Positions 17,729 to 26,531 of a DNA stretch of 64,000 bases are shown here, piece after piece. The notes under the pieces were generated by a model. It was not told the DNA's origin, searched no databases, and saw nothing but the letters and a program-made list of their open reading frames with translations. The stretch covers positions 77,699 through 141,698 of the forward strand of contig NZ_KI260389.1 of NCBI RefSeq assembly GCF_000468015.1, given 5' to 3'. Made by a program: the position numbers and the translations under genes. Source of the stretch: Ruminococcus callidus ATCC 27760. Its GTDB lineage: Bacteria; Bacillota; Clostridia; Oscillospirales; Ruminococcaceae. The stretch's first letter is position 1, and each line of letters begins with the position of its first letter.

Positions 17729-19297
17729 TTATGACATTACAGATTGCAAATCTGTATCTATTTCATATTCAGCAAAGAATGAGGTTTCGTCAAATATAGG
17801 AATATTATAGGATCTAGCACTTGATACAACTTTGCTATCAATATTCTCTCGAACAGATCCGGTAATTACACAATCTACGTCAGATGTAAAGTGTGTGGTG
17901 ACGTGTGCAGCATAACTACTTAGAATGGCTGATACATCTGTGATACTACCATGCACAAAATCGCCTGTCAGACAAATTGTTTTACCTCGGAAAATAGGTG
18001 CTCCATTGAATCGCTTGTCCTGGTTATGAAAAATAATTTGTACACTCGTGACAACAGTGGTAAGATCAGATAGATTACAAGGATCATGGAACCACATTAT
18101 CAATTTATTTAAATCCGGATGCTTTATACCTAGATCAGATGTTATACAATCTGTATTCTGGGCATAATAGAGGAATGTTTTAATATTGTTATTGCAAGCG
18201 TTTGCAAACAATGTAAACACATCATCATTTGTAATGAGCTTTACAGGAATAAATGCTCGTAAAATGCATGCAAGTGTGGTCTCTACCCTTTTATTTGCAT
18301 AAGTATCCAAGAGAAATAAATCTGGAATACAAGTTAAGGTGTGACTTTTTATCAAAGCAAAAATCGTTGTACTCTTAGGAACATCCATCCGGAGAACTGA
18401 AAGAAAGTGTGTGACTTTGCTCAGTAGTTTAGACGTGCAATGCGGATCAGAGCATTGTACATATCCACTAGATGGTACCGAAAAAGTTTTTCCACAAAAT
18501 GAGCAAGTTAGCATATTGCTTCTTTTTTCAGCCTTCCATCTACCAATATACTTTGAATGTACTGGCTGATTATCAGAATCCAATACCAATAAGGAGTTTG
18601 TACCAATGCTCCATCGTACAATGTCGGAATAATCGTATGCTATCGGGACATTATTATCAGTATTATATACTCTTACTTTAATGTACCCATTATCATCCAC
18701 ATATTTTTCGATATGATCCACAGTGAATTGTTTCAATTGTAAAGACTCATATAAAATATCTGATCCTCTAAAAATAATACAGTCAGATATAATCGGATCA
18801 TTGAATGGAAATCTATCGCTATTAATCCACTTTGTGAATGCATCATCTGATACATTTGCAGGTGCAACCCATGCTGGCAACAAATGAAAATTATCTATCA
18901 TTAATGTAGAACGCATTTGATTTGCACCCTTTAATGGTACAATTGTACTTTCGGCAGTAGCAGCGAAAAAGTTAAACTTGTCTGGGTATTTCAAATATGA
19001 ATCAACAAGTGAATCATACACAGCCTGTGGAAGATCCCCAGATGCAGAAAACTGAGTTCCAGTATATAAAACACCTGTTACCCATGTTTTTCCAGATGTA
19101 ATATGAATCTTCCCTGGAACAGTATTGCTAGCAAGTAAAGGCATCATCAGTTTTGATGTAACATCTTGCTTATCTAAATTAAAGCCCTTATATACACGAG
19201 CTAGATTTCCGGATGTATTATACTCTAGTGTCAAATGTAAGCCGACTGGAACAGCTAATACATAATCTCCAGGTTTGAGAAGGTTTCTCTTATACAT
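17729..19297 (-). CDS. Degenerate NAD-dependent DNA ligase-like protein with zinc finger and BRCT
   Basis: I choose ATG 19297 behind AAGGTGA (522 residues). Residues about 12-75 align with the LigA adenylation core, but the KIDG of motif I is VPVG (followed by LHLTLEY), so the catalytic Lys and Asp are absent. The TRGDG..DVT region is YKGFNLDKQDVT, and motif IV DGVVIK is DCIIFR. A four-Cys zinc finger follows (CSFCG ... CSDPHC, near residues 265-290). After that comes a ligase-like SKLLSKVTHFLSVLRMD, a helical HhH-like part, and a clear C-terminal BRCT domain (RGKTICLTGDFVHGS ... VITGS). Domain Ia is missing. The protein probably cannot adenylate, so a DNA-end or nick-binding role near packaging is an inference. 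Confidence 0.75.
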   Translation of the reverse strand: MYKRNLLKPGDYVLAVPVGLHLTLEYNTSGNLARVYKGFNLDKQDVTSKLMMPLLASNTVPGKIHITSGKTWVTGVLYTGTQFSASGDLPQAVYDSLVDSYLKYPDKFNFFAATAESTIVPLKGANQMRSTLMIDNFHLLPAWVAPANVSDDAFTKWINSDRFPFNDPIISDCIIFRGSDILYESLQLKQFTVDHIEKYVDDNGYIKVRVYNTDNNVPIAYDYSDIVRWSIGTNSLLVLDSDNQPVHSKYIGRWKAEKRSNMLTCSFCGKTFSVPSSGYVQCSDPHCTSKLLSKVTHFLSVLRMDVPKSTTIFALIKSHTLTCIPDLFLLDTYANKRVETTLACILRAFIPVKLITNDDVFTLFANACNNNIKTFLYYAQNTDCITSDLGIKHPDLNKLIMWFHDPCNLSDLTTVVTSVQIIFHNQDKRFNGAPIFRGKTICLTGDFVHGSITDVSAILSSYAAHVTTHFTSDVDCVITGSVRENIDSKVVSSARSYNIPIFDETSFFAEYEIDTDLQSVMS

Positions 19298-19320
19298 AGT
19301 CATTCACCTTTCAGAAAATA

Positions 19321-20730
19321 TTATCTTTTATACATGCTTGCAAGCGTACTCATTACCGAGTTGCCGTAATGATTAGATCGGTTAGATTTATTTACACCAA
19401 GAATTGCTGGTCCAATAGATTGAATAGGAATAGATGTTCCTGGATTCTGCAAGATAGCATCCCAAATGCACCCAGCAAAGGAATCGGCCAGATCCTTCCC
19501 CCCACCAACCGGGTGGTCCACCTTCCCTGTAACACTATCCCTTTGTAGATGTACAAGTTCATCTTGTAATAATGTACTATCTAGCATATCGACTCTTTGA
19601 TCTATCAAAATATCTCGAAGTGCTATATAACCGTCTGGTGTTCTATCTAATGATATTTTTGGCGAATCAAATCCCTCTTGTTCTAATTGCTGGCCTATGT
19701 ATTCACTCTGAAACTGGTCACGAGATACAATAGGAATATCGTAGCCACGATCTCTAAGCCAACATATAAAAGCAAGTATCTTACTATATGGAATTTTATC
19801 TCCTCTTGGTGCCTCAATAGCGACAGAGAACATATGTGTTAAAAATGGGAGTGATACTCTACTACCGTCTTTGCCAGTAACATCTTTTCTGTTTGTAATA
19901 CCACATCCAGATATACCTGTTCTATCTCCATTTAATGATAAGTCAAGATGAATATAGATAGATGTATGCTTGAATTCTGGGAGAACAGCATCCTCATGAA
20001 AAAATTCTTCGATGGTATAAGCATCATGTACACCAATTTGAAGAATATCATTATAAAATGGATTTCTTCGATTCTTATTTATACACAAGGTTAAAGATTC
20101 CTGTGTAATAAAGGACAATGCTCCAACGTTTGCAATACCAGCTAAATCTCGTAGTGCAATTTCAAAATCTGCTAGAAAATCAGATCTCATATCAACAGGT
20201 GGTGTTAAAATGGTATACCCTTGTTGCTTTAAATCATCTAATGCTTCTGGAAAGCATTGATTGTCTGGTATAACAAATCCTCGATGATGCCTATCCCCTA
20301 CAGCAATGTAGAATTTTTCTTTTGAGAATGTTTCTGGTGGCAATACTTCCCACTGTGGAGCGTCAGTTATCATCATATGATCTCCTGCCCCAGCAGCTAA
20401 CTGCTCTTGTACATAGGACTCCATGAAGTCGCTATCACTACGTTTGGAACTGACAGCAAACAGTTTTCCGAAAACTTCACCGCCATGTTTGAACGTGCCT
20501 TTCACACGAGCTGATATCGTATTATAGGTCTCTCGCATGTGTGCTTTTGCTTTGTTTACATCCTTTACGCCAGCCTGTGAGAAGTTTATTTCATCCATTA
20601 CAGCACAATTATGAGAAATATAATTTGAATTCCCATGAATAATAAAATTATGATATGGTATAGCATTTATCACATCGTATACTGGAACTGGTGTGTCATA
20701 CTGAATTTTCTCAACTTTAGTAACCCTCAT
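19321..20730 (-). CDS. terL: Terminase large subunit, C-terminal half, preceded by C-intein
   Basis: I choose ATG 20730 behind GGGGTG. Residues 1-41 are a C-intein (block F VYDVINAIPYHNFII and block G YISHN). Cys42 then begins the C-extein with CAVMDEINF, the Walker B of terminase. The 428-residue extein includes the RNase H-like nuclease domain (IYIHLDLSLNGDRTG, VSRDQFQSEYIGQQL, GKVDHPVGGGKDLADSFAGC), which cuts concatemeric DNA. The ATPase N-half is encoded separately upstream, so protein trans-splicing is needed to give about 640 residues of intact terminase. Confidence 0.9.
   Translation of the reverse strand: MRVTKVEKIQYDTPVPVYDVINAIPYHNFIIHGNSNYISHNCAVMDEINFSQAGVKDVNKAKAHMRETYNTISARVKGTFKHGGEVFGKLFAVSSKRSDSDFMESYVQEQLAAGAGDHMMITDAPQWEVLPPETFSKEKFYIAVGDRHHRGFVIPDNQCFPEALDDLKQQGYTILTPPVDMRSDFLADFEIALRDLAGIANVGALSFITQESLTLCINKNRRNPFYNDILQIGVHDAYTIEEFFHEDAVLPEFKHTSIYIHLDLSLNGDRTGISGCGITNRKDVTGKDGSRVSLPFLTHMFSVAIEAPRGDKIPYSKILAFICWLRDRGYDIPIVSRDQFQSEYIGQQLEQEGFDSPKISLDRTPDGYIALRDILIDQRVDMLDSTLLQDELVHLQRDSVTGKVDHPVGGGKDLADSFAGCIWDAILQNPGTSIPIQSIGPAILGVNKSNRSNHYGNSVMSTLASMYKR
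20608..20730 (-). mobile_element. C-terminal half of split intein (41 aa)
   Basis: It encodes MRVTKVEKIQYDTPVPV through ISHN. It has the block F and block G motifs and the terminal His-Asn before a +1 Cys. Length (41) is normal for natural split C-inteins. Its partner N-intein is 1.1 kb upstream. Confidence 0.9.
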
Positions 20731-20741
20731 AAGATACACCC

Positions 20742-21824
20742 CTAACTAATCGGTGTTCGCTGTATGCTGGACGTTAGGGATTCATATCTCTTTACAGACT
20801 TACCAGATGCGATGTTTATAACAGAAGATAATGATATACTTGGATATCCATTATGCTGTAAATAAATCATCAATTCCTTACATGAATAACATTGAAAGTC
20901 ACCATATGTATATACATATTTACGATGCGATTCCGATATTGTTCTAGTTGTCTGGAAATCCTTTCCTTTCTTCCACCAATTACTCAAATATAAATCTAAT
21001 TCATCTTCTCGAATTTTCTTAGTAACCCCATCTTTATTGATATAAAGATTTTTTGCATTAAGTCTACCGTAGCAAAATCCTGAAATTAGATACTTTTGAA
21101 CATCCTTAGTTTCGATCAAGCGTTCTACTACACCGTTATTCATCCATATCGGTTTATAGCCTAATTTGTATTTCAGCTTTTGGGCAATACTAATCCTATG
21201 TCGAGATTCATCTGAGCGCTTAATTCCAGTCAAATTTGCAGAGTACTCTGCAATTCTAGAATCAACATCCTTTGTCAATCCCTTATTCCATGGAGTTTTA
21301 CCAATCAATTTAAATCGATGCGATTCAGATAGTGATTTCCCATGCAGTTTACTTGGATGGCTAAGCTTTACGCCACGTTTTGAATTGCTAATTTTAAGTT
21401 TTGTAGCAGCAGACACAGTATGTCCTGTTAGTCCAGCTACTAATTTTTTTCGTATTTCTGGTGTACTCCACATCTTTTTTGCATTGTCTCGAAGTTTATC
21501 AATTACGACCTGATTGAACTTTTGTGTATGATAATCTCCACCAGTAGTATTGTTATAGCCGTACATAGGATCATTTGATTTATATTCAGAAATAAGCCGT
21601 CGTTCTTCTAATTGTGCATCATGCAATGTAAGATCTGACATTAAAATATCATGTTGTATATTATCCCATCCATATTTCTGTATTGCAGACCAAAAATGAT
21701 GATTATTTTTATATCCTGCACCATTAGATCTCCAGCGACATTCTGGATGTTCCATTCCTGTAATACCAATATAAACTTTTCCATTTGGTGTCGTATGCCT
21801 GTAAACATAATACAAAATAATCAC
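20742..21824 (-). CDS. Free-standing GIY-YIG homing endonuclease with NUMOD3 repeats
   Basis: The first residues YYVYRHTTPNGKVYIGIT form the GIY-YIG core (GIY as YYV, YIG as YIG). They are followed by WDNIQHDILMSDLTLHDAQL and the conserved Glu region EERRLISEY. Between residues about 120 and 220 are NUMOD3-type DNA-binding repeats (TKLKISNSKRG, HRFKLIGKTPWNKGL, SRHRISIAQKL). The start is uncertain: GTG 21824 is too near AGGA, while TTG 21815 is better spaced. The gene lies between the two terminase halves with 11-base gaps on each side, so it is a separate polypeptide, not fused to the intein. It ends with TAG. Confidence 0.85.
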   Translation of the reverse strand: MIILYYVYRHTTPNGKVYIGITGMEHPECRWRSNGAGYKNNHHFWSAIQKYGWDNIQHDILMSDLTLHDAQLEERRLISEYKSNDPMYGYNNTTGGDYHTQKFNQVVIDKLRDNAKKMWSTPEIRKKLVAGLTGHTVSAATKLKISNSKRGVKLSHPSKLHGKSLSESHRFKLIGKTPWNKGLTKDVDSRIAEYSANLTGIKRSDESRHRISIAQKLKYKLGYKPIWMNNGVVERLIETKDVQKYLISGFCYGRLNAKNLYINKDGVTKKIREDELDLYLSNWWKKGKDFQTTRTISESHRKYVYTYGDFQCYSCKELMIYLQHNGYPSISLSSVINIASGKSVKRYESLTSSIQRTPIS

Positions 21825-21835
21825 GTCCTATTTTA

Positions 21836-22753
21836 TCATACTGTCAGCAAGTCATCATTTTCGGATATATCTTGAAGTCGTTTATAGGTTCCATCTGACA
21901 TCATAATGCGATGATCTGGAGTCCCCTCAATAATAGATCCATCTTCTAATGTAAGACGTATAGTGCTCGACGCATATCTAGTTTTTTTCACAAGTGCTTT
22001 AGATTCAAAAATATCACCATGATCTGAGTATTGCAATATACTATGCATTGAACCTTCTAAATCTTTTAGTTGATATATACCATCCGACGTATATATTTCG
22101 GTTGTACCGACTAGACAAAAAACCTGCTGACCAAGTGCATGTGACGCATCAGAGCCATAATCGATTACAATTTTTCCACCCTCTGGGATATAGTAGAAAT
22201 CTCTATCACTTCTTGAAAATGTACCATGAGCGTTAAACCATGGACTGGCTTTCAACGTATCGTTGAACTCACGGAATGCTACACCCTTTGCAAGATCCTT
22301 TGTAATGTTAAAAAACAGAATCGAAAATTTAGAAATATCTTTCTTACCAAAGAATTTTTGTGGATCTCTCAAACACATTAATCGATATAGCATGTATGCT
22401 GTACCTGTAATCGCTGTGGAGGATTTACCGATACGAGTAGCACCAGTTAAAACCCATTCGTGATACTTGTTTCCAGCGTCAAACATCCGCCGAAGTTCTT
22501 TTCTCCAAAATGGATATACTGCTTTACCGCATCTATTGGTTTTTCCGAGATATGTTTCGGATTCTATAAAAGTATCAATTGTAACAGGAATCTCTTTGAA
22601 ATCCTCTAACCAAATTTGCTCATATGTTGGAGAATGTCCTGTATCAGATATTTCCTCCAATATTTTACGCAAATATGATTTTTCCTCTGGTGTGGAACTA
22701 GAGTATATTCCACGAATACGATCTAAAATATCATTACAAGCGACATCATCCAT
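21836..22753 (-). CDS. terL: Terminase large subunit, N-terminal half, followed by N-intein
   Basis: I prefer ATG 22753 behind GGCGGTGA, overlapping the stop of the small-subunit candidate; ATG 22771 is possible. The N-extein (about 212 residues) has the packaging ATPase Walker A, TGATRIGKSST, and ends ALGQQVF. There a 93-residue N-intein begins with Cys (CLVGTTEIYTSDG, block A) and includes block B EGTPDHRIMM. The frame ends after the intein at TGA. The break falls exactly before Walker B, so no packaging ATPase can form without splicing. Confidence 0.9.
   Translation of the reverse strand: MDDVACNDILDRIRGIYSSSTPEEKSYLRKILEEISDTGHSPTYEQIWLEDFKEIPVTIDTFIESETYLGKTNRCGKAVYPFWRKELRRMFDAGNKYHEWVLTGATRIGKSSTAITGTAYMLYRLMCLRDPQKFFGKKDISKFSILFFNITKDLAKGVAFREFNDTLKASPWFNAHGTFSRSDRDFYYIPEGGKIVIDYGSDASHALGQQVFCLVGTTEIYTSDGIYQLKDLEGSMHSILQYSDHGDIFESKALVKKTRYASSTIRLTLEDGSIIEGTPDHRIMMSDGTYKRLQDISENDDLLTV
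21839..22117 (-). mobile_element. N-terminal half of split intein (93 aa)
   Basis: Residues CLVGTTEI through ENDDLLTV contain block A with Cys1, then TIRLTLEDGSIIEGTPDHRI with the TxxH of block B. A length near 90 is typical of natural split N-inteins such as gp41-type ones. No endonuclease domain is present. Confidence 0.9.
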
Positions 22754-23264
22754 CGGAATCACCGCCTGCATCTAGATTCTTTAATTCTAGCATGAGCGAT
22801 TGTGCCTTTGAACGGACGCTGTCTCGCTCTTCTGGACTCAGCAAACTATCAGATTTTGCAGTATCTGCATCATCTGGAGTAAGTTCTACTACAGTAAATT
22901 CTTTAATATCAAGATATGGCTGTAGCAACTTATGAGATTCAATCATACTTTTCTGTAGTTTCTCTTGTATATTTAGAAGCATCATCCACGTTGTAGGATC
23001 AGAACTAGATGCAGAGTCAATTGCAGAATCAATGCAACTATATAATTTATCCTCTAACTTGTCCATAAGTTCTGTGTATCGAATGATTCTCATAAGCTGG
23101 TGATATACACGCATAGCGGTTATATTTTGAAGTGCTTGTCTAGTAGATCCGCCATTGGCATCTGTGCATGCCAATAAGGATGTACGCATTTTGCACACAT
23201 CCTCTTTCTGTCGTTGATACAGCGGATTCAGAACAGTATTGCCATCAACGGTTTTGATGCTCAA
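22746..23264 (-). CDS. Terminase small subunit candidate
   Basis: The best start is TTG 23264, six bases behind GGTGGTG (172 residues). The protein is mostly helical with a coiled-coil-like centre (YHQLMRIIRYTELMDKLEDK, MLLNIQEKLQKSMIESHKLL). It has an acidic tail (LSPEERDSVRSKAQSLM to GGDSDG) whose stop overlaps the large subunit start. Small terminases are poorly conserved; position directly upstream of terL and helical oligomer-like composition support the call. No clear DNA-binding motif is seen. Confidence 0.5.
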   Translation of the reverse strand: MSIKTVDGNTVLNPLYQRQKEDVCKMRTSLLACTDANGGSTRQALQNITAMRVYHQLMRIIRYTELMDKLEDKLYSCIDSAIDSASSSDPTTWMMLLNIQEKLQKSMIESHKLLQPYLDIKEFTVVELTPDDADTAKSDSLLSPEERDSVRSKAQSLMLELKNLDAGGDSDG

Positions 23265-23283
23265 TGTATTCACCACCAGTCAG

Positions 23284-23481
23284 TTACTGAAGTTCAAACA
23301 AAATAACACTTAAATTTGCAATAGATTCCCGTGCAAGAATATCACCAGATTTTGCACTATCACCAAGTGCATAGATAGCAGCAGTAATAGAATCTGTTGC
23401 ATCAGTGTATTTGCCTGAGTTTTTAGTAGATTTTGACGCTGAAATAGTCTGCTTCTTTGTCTTTTTCACCTTAATACTCAT
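23284..23481 (-). CDS. Small basic/helical hypothetical protein
   Basis: This 65-residue protein begins with a Lys-rich stretch (MSIKVKKTKKQTISASKS) and then has an amphipathic helix. ATGA overlap with the upstream gene indicates coupling. The family is unknown; it may bind DNA through its basic start. Confidence 0.4.
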   Translation of the reverse strand: MSIKVKKTKKQTISASKSTKNSGKYTDATDSITAAIYALGDSAKSGDILARESIANLSVILFELQ

Positions 23482-23801
23482 GCTACAACTACCACCTTTC
23501 TGAAAGTTTTCAGATCTGCATATATAGAATCAGTATCATTTAAAAGATTCTCATATTTTGTAAAGCTTTTTTGAAACTCATCGTCATCGTGATACACATC
23601 TGTTGATCCAACCAGAGATTTCAACTTTATAAAATCACTAGCAAGTACATCAAGATTAGGAAATCTCTTATAGGTTTCAATCTCTAAATCTGCAAGAGCT
23701 TCAACTGTTTGAAAATCCCAAATATAATTACGCATGCAAGCATATATGTTCACATAACTGTTTTGTAATTTAGATGCAGGGATCAATTTCACCACCACCA
23801 A
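23478..23801 (-). CDS. Hypothetical protein, packaging-region operon
   Basis: The 107-residue helical protein starts in a GTG run behind GGTGG; the exact start is uncertain. No motif is recognised. It overlaps genes on both sides, so it belongs to the same translation-coupled string that leads to terminase. Confidence 0.4.
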   Translation of the reverse strand: MVVVKLIPASKLQNSYVNIYACMRNYIWDFQTVEALADLEIETYKRFPNLDVLASDFIKLKSLVGSTDVYHDDDEFQKSFTKYENLLNDTDSIYADLKTFRKVVVVA

Positions 23802-23976
23802 AAACCATTCTATTTACAAGTTGTATCATAGAATTGGTTGTAAGATTATTAACTGTTTGAAGTCGATGTAATTCTAAATCTATATCGCTGTCTTGCACAT
23901 CTGACATATACTTAGAATAATAATCGTAAAATGGAATCGCATCGGACTTCGTCATTTCAGATATTGTTTCAAGCAT
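23770..23976 (-). CDS. Small hypothetical protein, packaging-region operon
   Basis: The 68-residue protein starts at ATG behind AAGGAAG. It is helical and acidic (YYSKYMSDVQDSDIDLEL). It overlaps the next gene by 32 bases. Function is unknown. Confidence 0.4.
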   Translation of the reverse strand: MLETISEMTKSDAIPFYDYYSKYMSDVQDSDIDLELHRLQTVNNLTTNSMIQLVNRMVFGGGEIDPCI

Positions 23977-24289
23977 CGTATACTTCCTTTATTTTTGCAA
24001 CGGTACTGTGTATAGAATCCGGTATTTCAGATTCCTGGATTCTATTTGATATATAACAATCATAAAAATACTGTAATGCTAAAATACTGTTTGATAATTG
24101 TGCTATGGTAGGAATCTTAATAATTTCTCCACCTGCATATTTTGATAAAGTTATCAGACTTTCTGCCCCAATAATTGAAAATAACTCTGGCAGCCATGCA
24201 AATTCTGGAATGTTTTCAAGTGGAGGAAGCAAACCTAGTAAGTAATGAAAATCGATATCTTCTACAAGTGGAAGTGATTTATCAGTCAT
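23969..24289 (-). CDS. Mor/DUF-like helical protein in packaging operon
   Basis: I choose ATG 24289, which overlaps the upstream TGA (106 residues). The middle, PELFSIIGAESLITLSKYAG followed by GEIIKIPTI, resembles the start of the Mor transcription-activator family, whose N-terminal domain dimerises and whose C-terminal helices bind DNA. Here the C-terminal part (ALQYFYDCYISNRIQESEI) is short and lacks an obvious HTH. It may be a structural cousin rather than a true activator. Position in the packaging operon is compatible with either. Confidence 0.4.
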   Translation of the reverse strand: MTDKSLPLVEDIDFHYLLGLLPPLENIPEFAWLPELFSIIGAESLITLSKYAGGEIIKIPTIAQLSNSILALQYFYDCYISNRIQESEIPDSIHSTVAKIKEVYDA

Positions 24290-24989
24290 TCTGTACACCA
24301 TCCACAGAATTATTTGTATCTGTAGTTGTTAAGTCAAATACAATAGCATTATCTGTTCTTGCAAGTCGATTAAATACCAAGTAGTAATAGTTAGCTGCAT
24401 TTAGAACATCGATGACATTTGGCATCATAGAATTTAGATTTACATCATCATTATAATAAATCCATAGTTCTTCTGACTTTATAGAAATTCGTGCTACACC
24501 AGATGTTTCGGATCGTGCATTGAGTGTACCCTTCAATTCACCAACAAGACTGCTGTACAAGTTTTGAGTCACAATAAGTGGATTCTGTAATGTAGTATTT
24601 GCAGTTACAGATTTTTGAGATGTAATAGAACTTGAATCTATAGATGAATCTTCTACAGCAGTATCAGGTGCAGTGTCAGAATCATCTTCAGAATCTGGAT
24701 TCAACTCACTATCTAAATCTGAGATTTTAGAACTTAAATTAGATTTTTTAGATACAGGTCTAATAGGAGATGGATTTGTAGATTCAGGTTTGTCACGATT
24801 TACAGCATTGTCAGAACTTGTGTCATATGATTCAGATGGTTCACAATCGTCCATAGGCTTGTATTCATCATCCAAATACTCTTCAAGCTGCTTAACAAGC
24901 TCAGCGTTTTCAAATGCACCTAATGCTGCAAGCACTTTTTCTTGGTGCTTGCTAGATTTGAACATTTTTGAAGCATAAATAGATATCAC
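24282..24989 (-). CDS. Acidic Ser/Asp-rich hypothetical protein
   Basis: The 235-residue protein starts at a GTG behind AGGTGA. Residues about 45-135 are disordered, rich in Asp, Ser, Thr and Pro (SDLDSELNPDSEDDSDTAPD). An ordered C-terminal domain follows (LYSSLVGELKGTLNARSETS ... YYYLVFNRL). The layout, a disordered acidic centre between short ordered ends, could suit a scaffold-like or assembly protein, but this is only a guess. Confidence 0.4.
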   Translation of the reverse strand: MISIYASKMFKSSKHQEKVLAALGAFENAELVKQLEEYLDDEYKPMDDCEPSESYDTSSDNAVNRDKPESTNPSPIRPVSKKSNLSSKISDLDSELNPDSEDDSDTAPDTAVEDSSIDSSSITSQKSVTANTTLQNPLIVTQNLYSSLVGELKGTLNARSETSGVARISIKSEELWIYYNDDVNLNSMMPNVIDVLNAANYYYLVFNRLARTDNAIVFDLTTTDTNNSVDGVQND

Positions 24990-25384
24990 GAAATCACCTC
25001 ATCTCGTGTCATATACATATATGGCTTGTCTGGATTGTCATCTTGCACCACATATGAAAAATAGAAAGATATATAGTCGTCCAGATCAATATCTACGAAA
25101 CGAAATCTGAAAATGTGATATCCAACGTCAAGATTCAGCATAGATGACTCTAAACGAATCCAAGGACGATGGTTTTCTCGAAACAGTTTTGTAGAAAAGT
25201 CTATATTCTTTGGACCAGATGCATAATTGAAATCAATAACCTCAAATAGTGATAGTTGATTACATGTATCATCTGGAAGTTTCAGCCATATATAAAATTC
25301 AATCCCGTTTTTATTGATTACAGTGGTATTAGATAATGCGTCATAGTACGGATATAAATCAAAACGGTTATACTCATGATTCAT
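24986..25384 (-). CDS. Hypothetical beta-rich protein
   Basis: I choose ATG 25384, overlapping the upstream stop (132 residues). It is strand-rich with many aromatics (FYIWLKLPDDTCNQLSLFEV, YHIFRFRFVDIDLDDYISFY). The composition suggests a jelly-roll or tail/head decoration-type fold. No family is recognised. Confidence 0.4.
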   Translation of the reverse strand: MNHEYNRFDLYPYYDALSNTTVINKNGIEFYIWLKLPDDTCNQLSLFEVIDFNYASGPKNIDFSTKLFRENHRPWIRLESSMLNLDVGYHIFRFRFVDIDLDDYISFYFSYVVQDDNPDKPYMYMTRDEVIS

Positions 25385-25670
25385 GTGCATCACCACTATA
25401 CGCCGAAATTACATAAAAATTCTGAATCTGATTACCATATGCGTCTAGCTTGTGCTTTACAGTATAGCCTAATGATTCTAGCTTTGTAATTAAAGCATCT
25501 GTGAGCGGTTGATTCCAATCTGCTACAATATTTCCATCGTCGCTTGTATTTGCTGCATAGTTTATCGCTCGTGCAACAGCACATTCTAAACGAGAATCTA
25601 CAGATTCTTTTGCAGATTTCAATGCCTCAGATGCAGATAACAGTGTACTTAAATCTTTTGGTGCAATCAT
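25374..25670 (-). CDS. Hypothetical protein, first gene of the late packaging/tail operon
   Basis: The 98-residue protein starts at ATG behind GAGGAGGG, the strongest ribosome site in this area. The N-terminal half is helical (STLLSASEALKSAKESVDSR), followed by LITKLESLGYTVKHKLDAYG. It is the most upstream gene of the structural gene string on this strand. The 85 bases between it and the replication gene cluster hold no clear promoter, so it may be read through from the replication genes. Confidence 0.45.
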   Translation of the reverse strand: MIAPKDLSTLLSASEALKSAKESVDSRLECAVARAINYAANTSDDGNIVADWNQPLTDALITKLESLGYTVKHKLDAYGNQIQNFYVISAYSGDAHES

Positions 25671-25755
25671 AGTTGTCCCTCCTCGAAAGAATTAATACAT
25701 CTATGCTATATAAGGTTACGAAAAAAGTGAGTATCCAAACGGATACCCACAATGG

Positions 25756-26526
25756 TTAAATCATAGAAATATCAAACAAAAATTTTGCAAGTATAACATG
25801 CGAAGGGATTTTTCCAGATGCTAAATCTCGTATGCAGTTGTACCCAATCCGTTTTATTGTTGGATTTGATACCGTAGTTACGATATAGTTTAGCAGAAAA
25901 TCAATCGGTATCTGAGTCCCATCCGGAAACTTTTGCATCTTCCACATCTTAGTAGATACAGAATCACTAGAATACATACAATTCATAATGTCTGAAAAAT
26001 GATCTAGTTGAACTTGTGTAAATTTCGACGCTATATCAACATCACGAAAGTCATGCAAGCACCCTCGAATTGATGAACAACTACGAATGTCAAAGTCTAT
26101 ACTATCTGCATAAATCTTGACATCATTTGTTGTTGGTGCTGTACACTCTGTGACCATACATCTGCTTATGATAGTTGGTAGTACATTTGATACATTTTTA
26201 CAAGTCACTATGATATATACATTTTTAGGAGGTTCCTCTAACAGCTTCAAAACCGCATTTGAAACACCTATCACTCCAGCATCTATGTTCTCAAAACATA
26301 TAGTAATACTAGTTGCTAGTTGTCTGCAATAATCTACAGTTTCCTTTACCTCAGACATTTTAGGTTGAACTACCTTGAAATCGTCTGTGTGAATCATATT
26401 AGAATATTGCTTTGCCATATAGGTCTTTCCGCAGCTATATGGGCTGCATATCAAAATGCTGTGAATGTTAGAATCTGCATAAGTTTGCAATTGGCTCAGT
26501 ACAGCAGATTGGCAGGATAGTACCAT
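25756..26526 (-). CDS. holB: Clamp loader delta-prime subunit (HolB-like)
   Basis: I choose ATG 26526 behind AGGTGATAA (256 residues). The AAA+ core has a P-loop-like ICSPYSCGKTYMAK, the sensor region VSNAVLKLLEEPPKNVYIIV, and VLPTIISRCM, which corresponds to the SRC motif of clamp loader subunits. The C-terminal half would be the collar domain. It partners with DnaX and delta encoded in the same operon to load the beta clamp. An intact-looking GKT is unusual for delta-prime, which is often ATP-inactive. Confidence 0.8.
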   Translation of the reverse strand: MVLSCQSAVLSQLQTYADSNIHSILICSPYSCGKTYMAKQYSNMIHTDDFKVVQPKMSEVKETVDYCRQLATSITICFENIDAGVIGVSNAVLKLLEEPPKNVYIIVTCKNVSNVLPTIISRCMVTECTAPTTNDVKIYADSIDFDIRSCSSIRGCLHDFRDVDIASKFTQVQLDHFSDIMNCMYSSDSVSTKMWKMQKFPDGTQIPIDFLLNYIVTTVSNPTIKRIGYNCIRDLASGKIPSHVILAKFLFDISMI

Positions 26527-26531
26527 AGTTA

